Shown here piece by piece: positions 5,934 through 14,082 of a DNA stretch of 20,684 bases. Made by a program: the position numbers and the translations under genes. The stretch is from NCBI GenBank assembly GCA_937950565.1, contig CALFCS010000018.1, positions 1-20,684 of the forward strand. Reading direction: 5' to 3'. Below the pieces are notes generated by a model. That model did no database searches and was not told the DNA's origin. It saw only the letters and a program-made list of their open reading frames with translations. Numbering within the stretch: position 1 is the stretch's first letter; each line of letters begins with the position of its first letter. Source of the DNA: an uncultured Lachnospiraceae bacterium. Lineage in GTDB: Bacteria > Bacillota > Clostridia > Lachnospirales > Lachnospiraceae.

Positions 5934-6893
5934 GTGTTTGATTTTAATAAACCCAATATTGAGATAACAGAAATTTCAGAAGATAAAAAGTATGGAAGAT
6001 TTGTTGTAGAACCTCTGGAGAGAGGATATGGTACAACATTAGGTAATTCTCTTAGAAGAATCATGCTTTCATCTCTTCCGGGCGCAGCGATCAGCCAGGT
6101 GAAGATTGATGGTGTACTGCATGAGTTCAGCTCCATCCCGGGGGTAAAGGAAGATGTTACCGAGATTGTCATGAACTTGAAGTCATTGGCTATCAAGAAC
6201 ACATCTGAAACCGACGAACCCAAGACAGCTTATGTTGAGTTCGAGGGAGAAGGTGTTGTTACGGCAGCAGATATCCAGGTAGATCAGGATATCGAGATTA
6301 TGAATCCGGAGGCAGTTATCGCAACCTTAAATGGTGGAGCAGACAGCAGATTATATATGGAGCTTACCATTACAAAGGGAAGAGGATATGTAAGCGCTGA
6401 TAAGAATAAGAATGACGATCTTCCGATTGCGGTAATTCCGATTGATTCCATCTATACTCCGGTAGAGCGTGTAAATCTCACAGTAGAAAATACACGTGTT
6501 GGCCAGATTACAGATTTTGACAAGTTGACATTGGATGTGTATACGAATGCTACATTGCAGCCGGATGAAGCAGTAAGTCTGGCGGCAAAGGTGCTTAGTG
6601 AACATCTGAAGCTTTTTATTGATCTTTCCGAAGTGGCACAGGCTGCAGAGATTATGATTGAAAAAGAAGACGATGAAAAAGAAAAAGTGCTTGAGATGAG
6701 CATTGATGAGCTGGAATTGTCTGTTCGTTCTTATAACTGCCTGAAGAGAGCAGGTATTAATACAGTAGAAGAGCTGACAAACAGAACACCAGAAGATATG
6801 ATGAAGGTACGTAACCTTGGACGTAAGTCCTTGGAAGAAGTACTGGCAAAATTAGAAGAACTCGGACTTGGTCTGAGTAAAGGTGAGGAGTAA
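5934..6893 (+). CDS. rpoA: RNA polymerase alpha subunit
   Basis: The alpha subunit dimer nucleates RNA polymerase assembly, and its C-terminal domain contacts UP elements and activators. GTG at 5934 is chosen as the start because GGAGG (5921-5925) lies 8 bases upstream and gives the usual start MFDFNKPNIEI. The GTG at 5925 overlaps the ribosome binding site and is rejected. The 319-residue product has the N-terminal domain (ERGYGTTLGNSLRRIMLSS, about residues 33-51), a linker rich in Glu/Lys (near 240), and the C-terminal helix-hairpin-helix (CLKRAGINTVEEL, NLGRKSLEEVLAKL). It is followed by a 224-base spacer with two hairpin modules. Confidence 0.97.
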   Translation: MFDFNKPNIEITEISEDKKYGRFVVEPLERGYGTTLGNSLRRIMLSSLPGAAISQVKIDGVLHEFSSIPGVKEDVTEIVMNLKSLAIKNTSETDEPKTAYVEFEGEGVVTAADIQVDQDIEIMNPEAVIATLNGGADSRLYMELTITKGRGYVSADKNKNDDLPIAVIPIDSIYTPVERVNLTVENTRVGQITDFDKLTLDVYTNATLQPDEAVSLAAKVLSEHLKLFIDLSEVAQAAEIMIEKEDDEKEKVLEMSIDELELSVRSYNCLKRAGINTVEELTNRTPEDMMKVRNLGRKSLEEVLAKLEELGLGLSKGEE

Positions 6894-6900
6894 ACGCAGA

Positions 6901-6945
6901 GCACTTAGCGAATCCAAGCCGGCAGGCGCAGGATGAGGTTAGTGC
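6901..6945 (+). repeat. TTAGCGA hairpin module, copy 4
   Basis: GCACTTAGCGA is followed by outer stem ATCC (6912-6915), inner stem GCC/GGC (6918-6920, 6925-6927) and GGAT (6931-6934), then GAGGTTAGTGC. Both stems differ in sequence from copies 1-3 and both remain paired, which is strong evidence of selection on structure. GCACT/AGTGC closes the base. It begins 8 bases after the rpoA stop. Confidence 0.75.
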
Positions 6946-6952
6946 GAGTGTT

Positions 6953-7011
6953 GTTCTTCGGAACTTAACGAATGCGAGTCAGAGACGAAGCATGAGTTTA
7001 GTAAGAAGAAC
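6953..7011 (+). repeat. Hairpin module, copy 5, in a GTTCTTC/GAAGAAC frame
   Basis: The outer stem GTTCTTC (6953-6959) pairs with GAAGAAC (7005-7011). Within it lie TTAACGA, stem ATGC/GCAT (6972-6975, 6990-6993), inner stem GTC/GAC (6978-6980, 6984-6986), then GAGTTTAG. All stems are fully paired with sequences different from the other copies; even the change AGCGA to AACGA is matched by GAGC to GAGT. It ends about 106 bases before rplQ. Confidence 0.75.
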
Positions 7012-7117
7012 TACCTTGTTATAATACATTCTATCAGTAAGTCCGAAGCGCATGATGGAGCATTTGGCTAGTAAGCCCGAAGAGTTTAACCAAGTGTATG
7101 AATGGAGGATTAGAAAA

Positions 7118-7654
7118 ATGGCAAAATATAGAAAGCTCGGCAGAACATCAAGCCAGAGAAAAGCATTATTAAGAAACCAGGTAACAGCATTACTTAACAA
7201 CGGAAAGATTAGAACAACAGAAGCAAAAGCAAAAGAAATCCGTAAAATTGCAGAGGGTCTTATCGCTCTTGCTGTAAAAGAGAAAGATAACTTCGAAGAA
7301 GTTACTGTAATGGCAAAGGTTGCACGTAAAGACAAAGATGGCAAGAGAGTAAAAGAAGTTGTAGATGGTAAGAAAGTTACTGTATACGATGAAGTAGAAA
7401 AGAAAATCAAGAAGGACAAACCAAGCAGACTGCACGCACGTCGTCAGATGCTGAAGGTTCTGTATCCTGTAAAAGTTGTTCCAACTGCACAGGCAGGCAA
7501 GAAGAAGAATACAAAAGAAGTTGATCTTGTTGCAAAGCTTTTTGATGAGATTGCGCCAAAATATGAGAACCGTAACGGTGGTTACACGAGAATCGTAAAG
7601 ATTGGCCAGCGTAAAGGTGACGCAGCAATGGAAGTTCTGATTGAGCTTGTTTAA
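7118..7654 (+). CDS. rplQ: 50S ribosomal protein L17 with internal insertion
   Basis: L17 sits near the exit tunnel of the large subunit. The start ATG at 7118 gives the family start MAKYRKLGR, with GGAGG at 7104-7108; an upstream in-frame ATG at 7052 has no support. The product has 178 residues, against about 120 in many bacteria. The extra length is a lysine-rich stretch at about residues 54-103, between the N-terminal helices and SRLHARRQM, plus a smaller one at about 117-135 before LFDEIAPKYENRNGGYTRI. It is the last gene of the cluster, followed at once by a strong terminator. Confidence 0.97.
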   Translation: MAKYRKLGRTSSQRKALLRNQVTALLNNGKIRTTEAKAKEIRKIAEGLIALAVKEKDNFEEVTVMAKVARKDKDGKRVKEVVDGKKVTVYDEVEKKIKKDKPSRLHARRQMLKVLYPVKVVPTAQAGKKKNTKEVDLVAKLFDEIAPKYENRNGGYTRIVKIGQRKGDAAMEVLIELV

Positions 7655-7671
7655 TAAGTAAAATGTGAATC

Positions 7672-7720
7672 AAAGATGTTATTTATTACTTGAAATTAGT
7701 GATAAATAACATCTTTTTTT
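7672..7720 (+). terminator. Rho-independent terminator of the alpha operon
   Basis: AAAGATGTTATTTAT (7672-7686) pairs with ATAAATAACATCTTT (7702-7716), extended inward by a wobble and three pairs to a 7-base loop. A run of seven T covers 7714-7720. It lies 18 bases after the rplQ stop and ends the ribosomal cluster cleanly. Confidence 0.93.
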
Positions 7721-7812
7721 GATACAGAAAAGTAGTCATTTAAAAACCTTTTATATAAAAAGAGTAAGAAATAGAAGTCCGGGGTAAAACTAAAGACAGG
7801 AGGAATGAAATT

Positions 7813-9222
7813 ATGAAAAAATTTATGGACGAAAACTTTTTATTATCTACAGAGACTGCGCGGAAGCTGTATCATGAGTATGCCGAAGAAATGCCAATAT
7901 TAGATTATCACTGCCATATTAATCCGAAAGAAATCTATGAAGACCGGAAATTCGAAAATATGACTCAGGTATGGCTTGGAGGCGATCACTATAAATGGCG
8001 GCTGATGCGTGCAAATGGTGTGGAAGAAAAGTATATTACAGGGGATGCATCAGACCAGGAGAAATTTCAGAAATGGGCGGAAACTCTGGAAATGGCGATT
8101 GGTAACCCGCTGTATCATTGGAGCCATTTAGAGCTGAAGCGTTATTTTGAATATGAAGGATGCCTAAATGGAGAAACGGCAGAAGAAGTATGGAATCTGT
8201 GCAATAAAAAGCTTGCACAGGATGACATGACAGTCAGAAATATAATTAGAAAATCAAATGTTGCATTTATCGGGACGACAGATGATCCGATAGATTCTTT
8301 GATATGGCATAAAAAGCTGGACGAAGATCATACATTTGAAGTACAGGTTTGTCCTTCCTGGAGACCAGATAAAGCGATGAATCTTGAAAAACCGGGATAT
8401 GTGGCATATATCCGAATGCTTAGTAAGGTGAGTGGCACGAAAATAAATAGTTTCAAAGCTCTGGTAAAAGCATTGAAAATCCGGATGGATTATTTCGCCG
8501 ATGCAGGATGCAGTGTATCTGATCATGGGCTTGAATACATGGCGTATGTCCCCGCGGATGAAAATGAAATTGAAAGTATTTTCCGGAAACGTATGGAAGG
8601 GATTGTTCTGAGGAAAGAAGAAAAACTGAAATTTAAAACAGCATTTCTGCTGGAAATGGGAAGAGAGTATAACAGAAGAGACTGGGTGATGCAGATTCAT
8701 TATGGATGTAAGCGGGATAATAACACCAGATATTATGATAAACTTGGCGCAGATACGGGATATGACTGCATTAATAATGACACTCCTTCAGCGGGAGCAG
8801 CAGATTTTTTAAATGCATTGGCAAAGACAGATGAATTACCAAAAACCATTTTATATTCGCTGAATCCAAATGACAATGCAGTAATAGGAACAATTCTTGG
8901 ATGTTTTCAAAATTCGAAAACAATTGGAAGAATACAGCAAGGAAGCGCCTGGTGGTTTAATGATCATAAAACGGGTATGCTGGAGCAGATGACTTCATTG
9001 GCAAACCAGGGGCTTTTGGGAAATTTTATAGGGATGCTGACAGATTCCAGAAGCTTTTTATCTTATACGAGACATGAATATTTCCGGAGGATTTTGTGTG
9101 AATTGATTGGAAGCTGGGTAGAAAATGGGGAGTATCCGGCTGATTATAAAGCGCTGGAAAAGATCGTAAAAGGGATTGCATACGACAATGCAAAAAAATA
9201 TTTTAATCTAAATGTTAAATAA
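7813..9222 (+). CDS. uxaC: Uronate isomerase (glucuronate/galacturonate isomerase)
   Basis: The enzyme converts D-glucuronate to D-fructuronate and D-galacturonate to D-tagaturonate, the first step of hexuronate breakdown. The 469-residue product has the usual length for this amidohydrolase-superfamily member. It shows the N-terminal metal-site motif DYHCHINP (about residues 31-38), and later IHYGCKRDNN, SLNPNDNA, GSAWWFNDHK and MLTDSRSFLSYTRHEYFRR. AGGAGG lies just before the ATG. Other uronate genes (uxaA, uxaB, uxuA, kdgK or transporters) are not in the window, so it appears as a single gene between the ribosomal cluster and the hydrogenase unit. No convincing terminator follows it. Confidence 0.96.
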   Translation: MKKFMDENFLLSTETARKLYHEYAEEMPILDYHCHINPKEIYEDRKFENMTQVWLGGDHYKWRLMRANGVEEKYITGDASDQEKFQKWAETLEMAIGNPLYHWSHLELKRYFEYEGCLNGETAEEVWNLCNKKLAQDDMTVRNIIRKSNVAFIGTTDDPIDSLIWHKKLDEDHTFEVQVCPSWRPDKAMNLEKPGYVAYIRMLSKVSGTKINSFKALVKALKIRMDYFADAGCSVSDHGLEYMAYVPADENEIESIFRKRMEGIVLRKEEKLKFKTAFLLEMGREYNRRDWVMQIHYGCKRDNNTRYYDKLGADTGYDCINNDTPSAGAADFLNALAKTDELPKTILYSLNPNDNAVIGTILGCFQNSKTIGRIQQGSAWWFNDHKTGMLEQMTSLANQGLLGNFIGMLTDSRSFLSYTRHEYFRRILCELIGSWVENGEYPADYKALEKIVKGIAYDNAKKYFNLNVK

Positions 9223-9261
9223 ACAACTTATTGATAAATAGATTACAAAATTCAAGATTAA

Positions 9262-9270
9262 TGGTATAAT
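9262..9270 (+). promoter_or_regulatory. Extended -10 promoter upstream of the oxidoreductase/hydrogenase pair
   Basis: TGGTATAAT at 9262-9270 is a consensus TATAAT with the TGn extension. The best -35 is poor: TTACAA at 9243-9248 (16-base spacing), while TTGATA at 9231 is too far. It lies 55 bases before the gene start, a plausible distance. Confidence 0.6.
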
Positions 9271-9325
9271 GTAGAAAAAGTTATGAAATAGTGGAAATTT
9301 AAAGGAGAAGGAGGAATAATGTAAA

Positions 9326-11158
9326 ATGAGTAGGTTAGAAATTGATACTCCAAGCAGGGCCGACATCGTGATCGAGGGGCTCTATAAGGATTTGGAGCGG
9401 CGAATTGAATCCAGTCCGCCGGGATTATGTCCGGTGGACATGGCGAGGGCATTTTTGGAATTGTGTCATGCACAGACATGTGGAAAATGCGTGCCATGTC
9501 GAGTAGGTCTTGGACAGTTGAATAATCTTATCAAAGATGTACTGGATGGAAAGGCTACAATGGAGACACTGGAGGTTATGGAAGATACAGCGCTTTCCAT
9601 TATGGAGACAGCGGACTGTGCTATCGGTTACGAGGCGGCCCACATGGTATATAAGGGGCTCATCGGATATCGTGATGATTATATCGAGCATATTGAGCGG
9701 GGGCGTTGTACCTGTACATATAGTCAGCCGGTACCTTGTGTATCCTTGTGTCCGGCACATGTGGATATTCCGGGATATATTGCTTTAGTCGGAGAAGGAA
9801 GATATGCAGATGCAATCCGGCTGCTTCGGAAAGACAATCCATTCCCGACGACATGTGGATTTATTTGTGAACATCCTTGTGAAGCAAGATGCCGTAGAAA
9901 TATGATGGACGACTCAGTAAATATCAGAGGACTTAAGAGAGTAGCGGCAGATTTTGCAGGAGAAGTAGACCCGCCGGCATGTGCACCGAGTACGGGCAAG
10001 AAAGTGGCAGTGCTGGGCGGAGGCCCTTGTGGTCTGAGTGCGGCATATTATCTTCAGTTAATGGGCCATCAGACAACAGTATATGAAATGCTGCCACAAC
10101 TGGGAGGAATGCTCCGGTATGGAATTCCGAACTACAGACTTCCAAAGAACAGGCTTGATGATGATATTAACAGCATTCTTAAGACAGGTGTTGAGGTAAA
10201 ATATAATGTAAAAGTTGGACGTGATATTACGATTCAGGAGCTTCAGAAGGAATACGATGCAGTCCTTATTTCTGTAGGGGCAAGTACGGATAAGAAGCTC
10301 GGTCTTGAGGGAGAAGATGCAGAAGGTGTAATTCCGGCAGTAGAATTCCTGAGAGATGTAGGCATGAATAAGGGAATTGATTTGACCGGAAAAGAAGTAG
10401 CTGTAATTGGCGGCGGAAATGTTTCTATGGATGCAGTCCGGACTGCAAAGCGTCTTGGAGCGAAGAAGGTAAGCATTGTATACCGTAGAAGAACAGCGGA
10501 TATGACAGCTCTTTTTGATGAAATAGAAGGTGCAGTTGCAGAAGGAATAGAGATGCAGACACTGAAGGCGCCAAAGTCAATTGTAGTTGATGAAAATAAT
10601 CATATTAAAGGTATCTACGTAACGCCACAGATGGTAAGCGCGATCAAAGACGGACGTGCCAGCATCAAGGCAACAGGTGCAGAGGATATTTTCATACCAT
10701 GTGATGTGCTGATTGTAGCGATTGGACAGAATATTGAGACAAAGCATTTTGAAGATGCAGGCGTTCCGGTTAAATGGGGAAAGATTGTAACAACCAGCAG
10801 TGGTGCGTTTGAAGATATGCCGGGCGTATTTGCCGGAGGAGACAGCGCCAGTGGTCCGGCTACTGTAATTAAAGCGATTGCGGCAGCTAAGGTGGTTGCG
10901 GCAAATATCGATGAATATCTGGGATATCATCATATTATCAGTTGCGACGTAGAGGTGCCGGAACCGAATCTGGATGACCGTACACCTTGCGGAAGAGTAA
11001 ACCTTACAGAACGCGAGGCTTGTGAGAGAGTCTGTGATTTCGAAGGGGTAGAGAATTGTATGACCGAGAAGGAAGCAAAACAGGAAGCAAGCCGTTGCTT
11101 ACGCTGTGACCATTTCGGATATGGAATATTTAAAGGAGGCAGAGAAAAATTATGGTAA
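9326..11158 (+). CDS. NuoF-tail/GltD-type FAD-NAD(P)H iron-sulfur oxidoreductase, partner of hydrogenase
   Basis: The 610-residue protein is a fusion. Residues 1-125 resemble the C-terminal iron-sulfur domain of NuoF/HydB (C52, C55, C58 in CGKCVPC, fourth ligand C98 in DCAIGYEA) but lack the FMN and NADH domains of NuoF. Residues 130-610 match the GltD/NfnB/dihydropyrimidine-dehydrogenase type: cysteines 138, 142, 177, 181, 185, 189 for [4Fe-4S] clusters, an FAD site (VLGGGPCGLSAA, 229-240), a second nucleotide site (VAVIGGGNVSMDAVR, about 358-372), and GVFAGGD near 495. The C-terminus adds further cysteines including CLRCD. The hydrogenase gene overlaps it by 7 bases, so it probably passes electrons between NAD(P)H and the hydrogenase. 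The physiological direction and the exact cofactor cannot be read here. Confidence 0.88.
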   Translation: MSRLEIDTPSRADIVIEGLYKDLERRIESSPPGLCPVDMARAFLELCHAQTCGKCVPCRVGLGQLNNLIKDVLDGKATMETLEVMEDTALSIMETADCAIGYEAAHMVYKGLIGYRDDYIEHIERGRCTCTYSQPVPCVSLCPAHVDIPGYIALVGEGRYADAIRLLRKDNPFPTTCGFICEHPCEARCRRNMMDDSVNIRGLKRVAADFAGEVDPPACAPSTGKKVAVLGGGPCGLSAAYYLQLMGHQTTVYEMLPQLGGMLRYGIPNYRLPKNRLDDDINSILKTGVEVKYNVKVGRDITIQELQKEYDAVLISVGASTDKKLGLEGEDAEGVIPAVEFLRDVGMNKGIDLTGKEVAVIGGGNVSMDAVRTAKRLGAKKVSIVYRRRTADMTALFDEIEGAVAEGIEMQTLKAPKSIVVDENNHIKGIYVTPQMVSAIKDGRASIKATGAEDIFIPCDVLIVAIGQNIETKHFEDAGVPVKWGKIVTTSSGAFEDMPGVFAGGDSASGPATVIKAIAAAKVVAANIDEYLGYHHIISCDVEVPEPNLDDRTPCGRVNLTEREACERVCDFEGVENCMTEKEAKQEASRCLRCDHFGYGIFKGGREKLW

Positions 11159-12882
11159 ATCTTACAATTGATGGGAAACAGATTTCAGTAAAAGAAAGTA
11201 CCACAATCATGGAAGCTGCCGGTATGAATGGAATTACAATTCCGAGCCTTTGTTATTTGAAGGGAATTAATGAGATTGCAGCCTGTCGTGTGTGTGTTGT
11301 TGAATTAGAGGGAAAAGAAAAGCTGATTACGGCATGTAACAATGTCGTAGAGGAAGGCATGGTTATTTATACGAACAGTCCCAAGGTAAGAAAGCACAGA
11401 AGAAATACCGTGGAATTAATTCTGTCCCAGCATGACTGTCTTTGTGTAACCTGTCCGAGAAGTGGTAACTGCAGCCTGCAGAAGATTGCGAATGATTTGG
11501 ATATTCTGGAGCTCCCATTTAAACAGGAGCTGGAATATCAGCCATGGAATAAGAAATTCCCGCTTATCCGTGATTCTGCAAAATGTATTAAATGTATGCG
11601 ATGTATACAGGTCTGTGACAAGGTTCAGGGACTTAATATATGGGATCTGGAAGGAACCGGCTCACGTACGACTGTAAATGTTGCAGGGCATAAGGTGATT
11701 GAAGAGTCTGATTGTTCTCTTTGCGGACAGTGTATTACTCATTGTCCGGTTGGCGCACTTCATGAGAGAAGCGATACCGGAAAGGTATGGAAGGCGATCG
11801 CAGACCCGGATAAGATTGTAGTTGCCCAGGTAGCTCCTGCTGTACGTGCGGCATGGGGAGAGCAGCTTGGACTGGCGCCGGAAGAAGCAACCATCGGAAA
11901 GATTATGGATGCCCTGAAGAGGATGGGCGTGGATTATGTATTTGATACGGTATTTTCTGCGGATCTTACGATTATGGAAGAAGGAAATGAATTTGTGCAG
12001 AGATTTACATCCGGCGAGTTGAAAGACCGTCCGATGTTCACATCCTGCTGTCCGGGCTGGGTTCGTTTTGTTAAGAGCCAGTTCCCGCATCTTGTAAAAT
12101 ATTTATCAACAGCAAAATCACCGCAGCAGATGTTTGGAGCGGCGATGAAGACATATTTTGCCCAGAAGCTTGGTGTTAGCCCGGATAAAATATTTACGGT
12201 ATCTGTAATGCCATGTGTGGCAAAGAAGGCAGAAAGTGAAATGGAGCTCTTTTATGAAGAGTATGCAGGGCGTGACATTGATGTTGTAGTGACAACGAGA
12301 GAGCTTGTTAAGATGATTCGCTCGTCTCATATCGGACCGGAAACTTTGGTTGACATTGAAAGCGATAAACCAATGCATGAAGGAACAGGCGCCGGTGTAA
12401 TCTTTGGCGTTACCGGAGGAGTTATGGAGGCGGCGCTTAGAAGCGCATACTTTATTATTAAGGGAGAGAATCCTCCGGCAGATGCTTTCAAGGCAGTAAG
12501 AAGCCAGGGATTCAACGCAAATAACGGAGTCCAGGAGGCTGAATTCGCAATTGATGATATTACAGTAAGAACAGCGGTAGTAAGCGGACTTGGAAATACG
12601 AGAGCGCTTCTTGAAAAAATAGATGCAGGAGAAGTACATTATGATTTTGTAGAAGTTATGGCATGTCCGGGCGGATGTGTCGGCGGCGGTGGACAGCCGA
12701 TTCATGATGGAGAAGAGCTTGCATTTGAAAGAGGAAAGAATCTGTATTATCTTGATGAAAATTATGAGATTCGTTTCTCACATGAGAATCCGGATATTCT
12801 TAAGATGTATGAAGAATTCTTTGAGAAACCGGTATCACATAAAGCACATATGTTATTACATACGGATCATTTTAAGAAATAA
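11152..12882 (+). CDS. hydA: [FeFe]-hydrogenase catalytic subunit
   Basis: The enzyme interconverts protons plus electrons and H2. The 576-residue product is about the size of clostridial CpI. In order it has a [2Fe-2S] domain (C34, C45, C48, C62), a His/Cys [4Fe-4S] site (H94, C98, C101, C107), a two-cluster ferredoxin domain (C145-C155 and C188-C198), and the H-cluster domain with all three signatures: TSCCPGW (near 296-302), MPCVAKKAE (near 353-361), and MACPGGCVGGGGQP (near 503-516). The proton-relay cysteine of TSCC is present. The start ATG lies within the last codons of the oxidoreductase, with AGGAGG at 11134-11139. Pairing with a GltD-like flavoprotein resembles hydrogenase groups described as GltD-linked. 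Maturases HydE, HydF and HydG are not in the window. Confidence 0.96.
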   Translation: MVNLTIDGKQISVKESTTIMEAAGMNGITIPSLCYLKGINEIAACRVCVVELEGKEKLITACNNVVEEGMVIYTNSPKVRKHRRNTVELILSQHDCLCVTCPRSGNCSLQKIANDLDILELPFKQELEYQPWNKKFPLIRDSAKCIKCMRCIQVCDKVQGLNIWDLEGTGSRTTVNVAGHKVIEESDCSLCGQCITHCPVGALHERSDTGKVWKAIADPDKIVVAQVAPAVRAAWGEQLGLAPEEATIGKIMDALKRMGVDYVFDTVFSADLTIMEEGNEFVQRFTSGELKDRPMFTSCCPGWVRFVKSQFPHLVKYLSTAKSPQQMFGAAMKTYFAQKLGVSPDKIFTVSVMPCVAKKAESEMELFYEEYAGRDIDVVVTTRELVKMIRSSHIGPETLVDIESDKPMHEGTGAGVIFGVTGGVMEAALRSAYFIIKGENPPADAFKAVRSQGFNANNGVQEAEFAIDDITVRTAVVSGLGNTRALLEKIDAGEVHYDFVEVMACPGGCVGGGGQPIHDGEELAFERGKNLYYLDENYEIRFSHENPDILKMYEEFFEKPVSHKAHMLLHTDHFKK

Positions 12883-12899
12883 TATTTCTATATTATTAA

Positions 12900-12927
12900 A
12901 AGCCGGGCGGAATTAACCGTCCGGCTT
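12900..12927. terminator. Bidirectional terminator between converging hydA and cell-wall hydrolase genes
   Basis: AAGCCGGGCGG (12900-12910) pairs with CCGTCCGGCTT (12917-12927), 11 pairs with one wobble and a 6-base loop. On the - strand a TTTT run follows directly; on the + strand the following tract is only moderately T-rich. It serves the two genes that end towards each other. Confidence 0.82.
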
Positions 12928-12940
12928 GTCTGATTGTATT

Positions 12941-14017
12941 TTAGAAAAATACATTTCCACCTACATTTACCCCAGATACTCCTTTTTGCTCGGCATACCA
13001 TGCGGCATAGAAGAAATAACATCCGCTGACAGCAGAATGTCTTGTCCCGCTTAACAGCGCCTGTGCGGCGGCATATGCTGAAGCGGAAGGTCCCCGGGAA
13101 AGTACTTTGTTAAGAACACCGCTTCCGGCAGGGTAAAACTGTCCTTTCTGGTAGATGACGCCCGGAATGGTATTCGGAAACCGGGGGCTTGCCACACGGT
13201 TCATAATGACTGTTCCGACGGCCAGCATACCTTCATAACTTGCACCGCATTCACACTCCAGTACAGCAGCTAAAAGCGCCGTGTCACTGGGGTTGGCAAC
13301 AAATTTGTCCGAAGTGTCCACTACATTTCCAGGTGTCGGCTGTGTGTTTCCCACAGAGCCGGAAATGTTGTTGTTTTGTGCGTTCTTTAACGCAGCTTCG
13401 GCGGCCTTTGCCCTTTCCAGTTGTTCCTTATAATTTGCAAGTTCTCCGGAAGTAGAAGCGATTTTTGAATTTAAAGCACTCTGTTTTTCGGTTAACTGTT
13501 CTTTCAGAGAAGACAGTTCATTTTGTCTGCTTTCAAGCTCAGACTGTTTTTCTTCTACATCAATGCGGACTTCTTTCAGCTCGTCTAGCATTTCCCGGTC
13601 GTATTCACTAATCGTTGTTACATATTCTGCTTTGTTCAAAAAGTCTGCCATGCTGTCGGAGGAAAATAAGATGTTGAGAAGGGATACATTCCCGCCTTCA
13701 TACATAAATTTTATCCGGTCTTTCATGGAATCGTATTGTGCATTTTCATTTAACATTGCTGCGGCGAGATCAAGCTTTGCTGTCTCCACCTCAGCCGCCA
13801 GGGATTCTACTTGTGAGGAAATATCTCCTAACTCCTGACTGAGTGATGTAAGTTCGCTATTAAGGTCAGATAATTCATTTTGTAATGCAGAGGTCTTGTT
13901 TTCCAGTTCATCTGATGTGGGAGCAGCATGGATAGAAGTGCTTACCGAAGCAACTGTTACGGTACATACAATACTTAATGCCGCTCGTAATACATGTCTC
14001 TTTTTACTACTTATCAT
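12941..14017 (-). CDS. Secreted coiled-coil cell-wall hydrolase (PcsB-like N-terminus, SleB/CwlJ-type domain)
   Basis: The start at 14017 (MISSKKRHVLRAALS) is chosen because AAAGGA lies 7 bases upstream and the longer reading overlaps the promoter. The 358-residue product has a signal peptide (about residues 7-31, cleaved near IHA-AP), a long coiled coil (about 35-215) containing the PcsB/CwlO-like segment MKDRIKFMYEGG and ILFSSDSMADFL, a short Asn/Thr/Pro linker, and a SleB-type hydrolase domain (about 245-358: LECECGASYEGMLAVGTVIM, GQFYPAGSG, GCYFFYAAW). SleB-type enzymes cut the glycan strand of peptidoglycan. Related proteins with this layout in non-spore contexts suggest a role in wall growth or division, with the coiled coil controlling activity; that is inferred. 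The gene is monocistronic. Confidence 0.9.
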   Translation of the reverse strand: MISSKKRHVLRAALSIVCTVTVASVSTSIHAAPTSDELENKTSALQNELSDLNSELTSLSQELGDISSQVESLAAEVETAKLDLAAAMLNENAQYDSMKDRIKFMYEGGNVSLLNILFSSDSMADFLNKAEYVTTISEYDREMLDELKEVRIDVEEKQSELESRQNELSSLKEQLTEKQSALNSKIASTSGELANYKEQLERAKAAEAALKNAQNNNISGSVGNTQPTPGNVVDTSDKFVANPSDTALLAAVLECECGASYEGMLAVGTVIMNRVASPRFPNTIPGVIYQKGQFYPAGSGVLNKVLSRGPSASAYAAAQALLSGTRHSAVSGCYFFYAAWYAEQKGVSGVNVGGNVFF

Positions 14018-14053
14018 ATATTTTTCCTTTCTTTTTTTAGCGAGTGCTTTTCT

Positions 14054-14082
14054 ATTATACAACAAATTGATTTATAAAGCAA
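14054..14082 (-). promoter_or_regulatory. Promoter of the cell-wall hydrolase gene
   Basis: On the - strand a consensus TATAAT (+ strand 14054-14059) lies 17 bases from TTGCTT (14077-14082), a weak -35. The start codon is 36 bases beyond the -10. It overlaps the divergent promoter of the next gene. Confidence 0.65.

Noticed and set aside
3977..7011. CRISPR-like repeats
   Set aside because: The copies are diverged, differently spaced and split by genes; there are no spacers of regular length.
14018..14065. Upstream start of the cell-wall hydrolase (MLYNRKALAKK)
   Set aside because: It overlaps its -10 element and lacks a ribosome binding site; the ATG at 14017 has AAAGGA at 7 bases.
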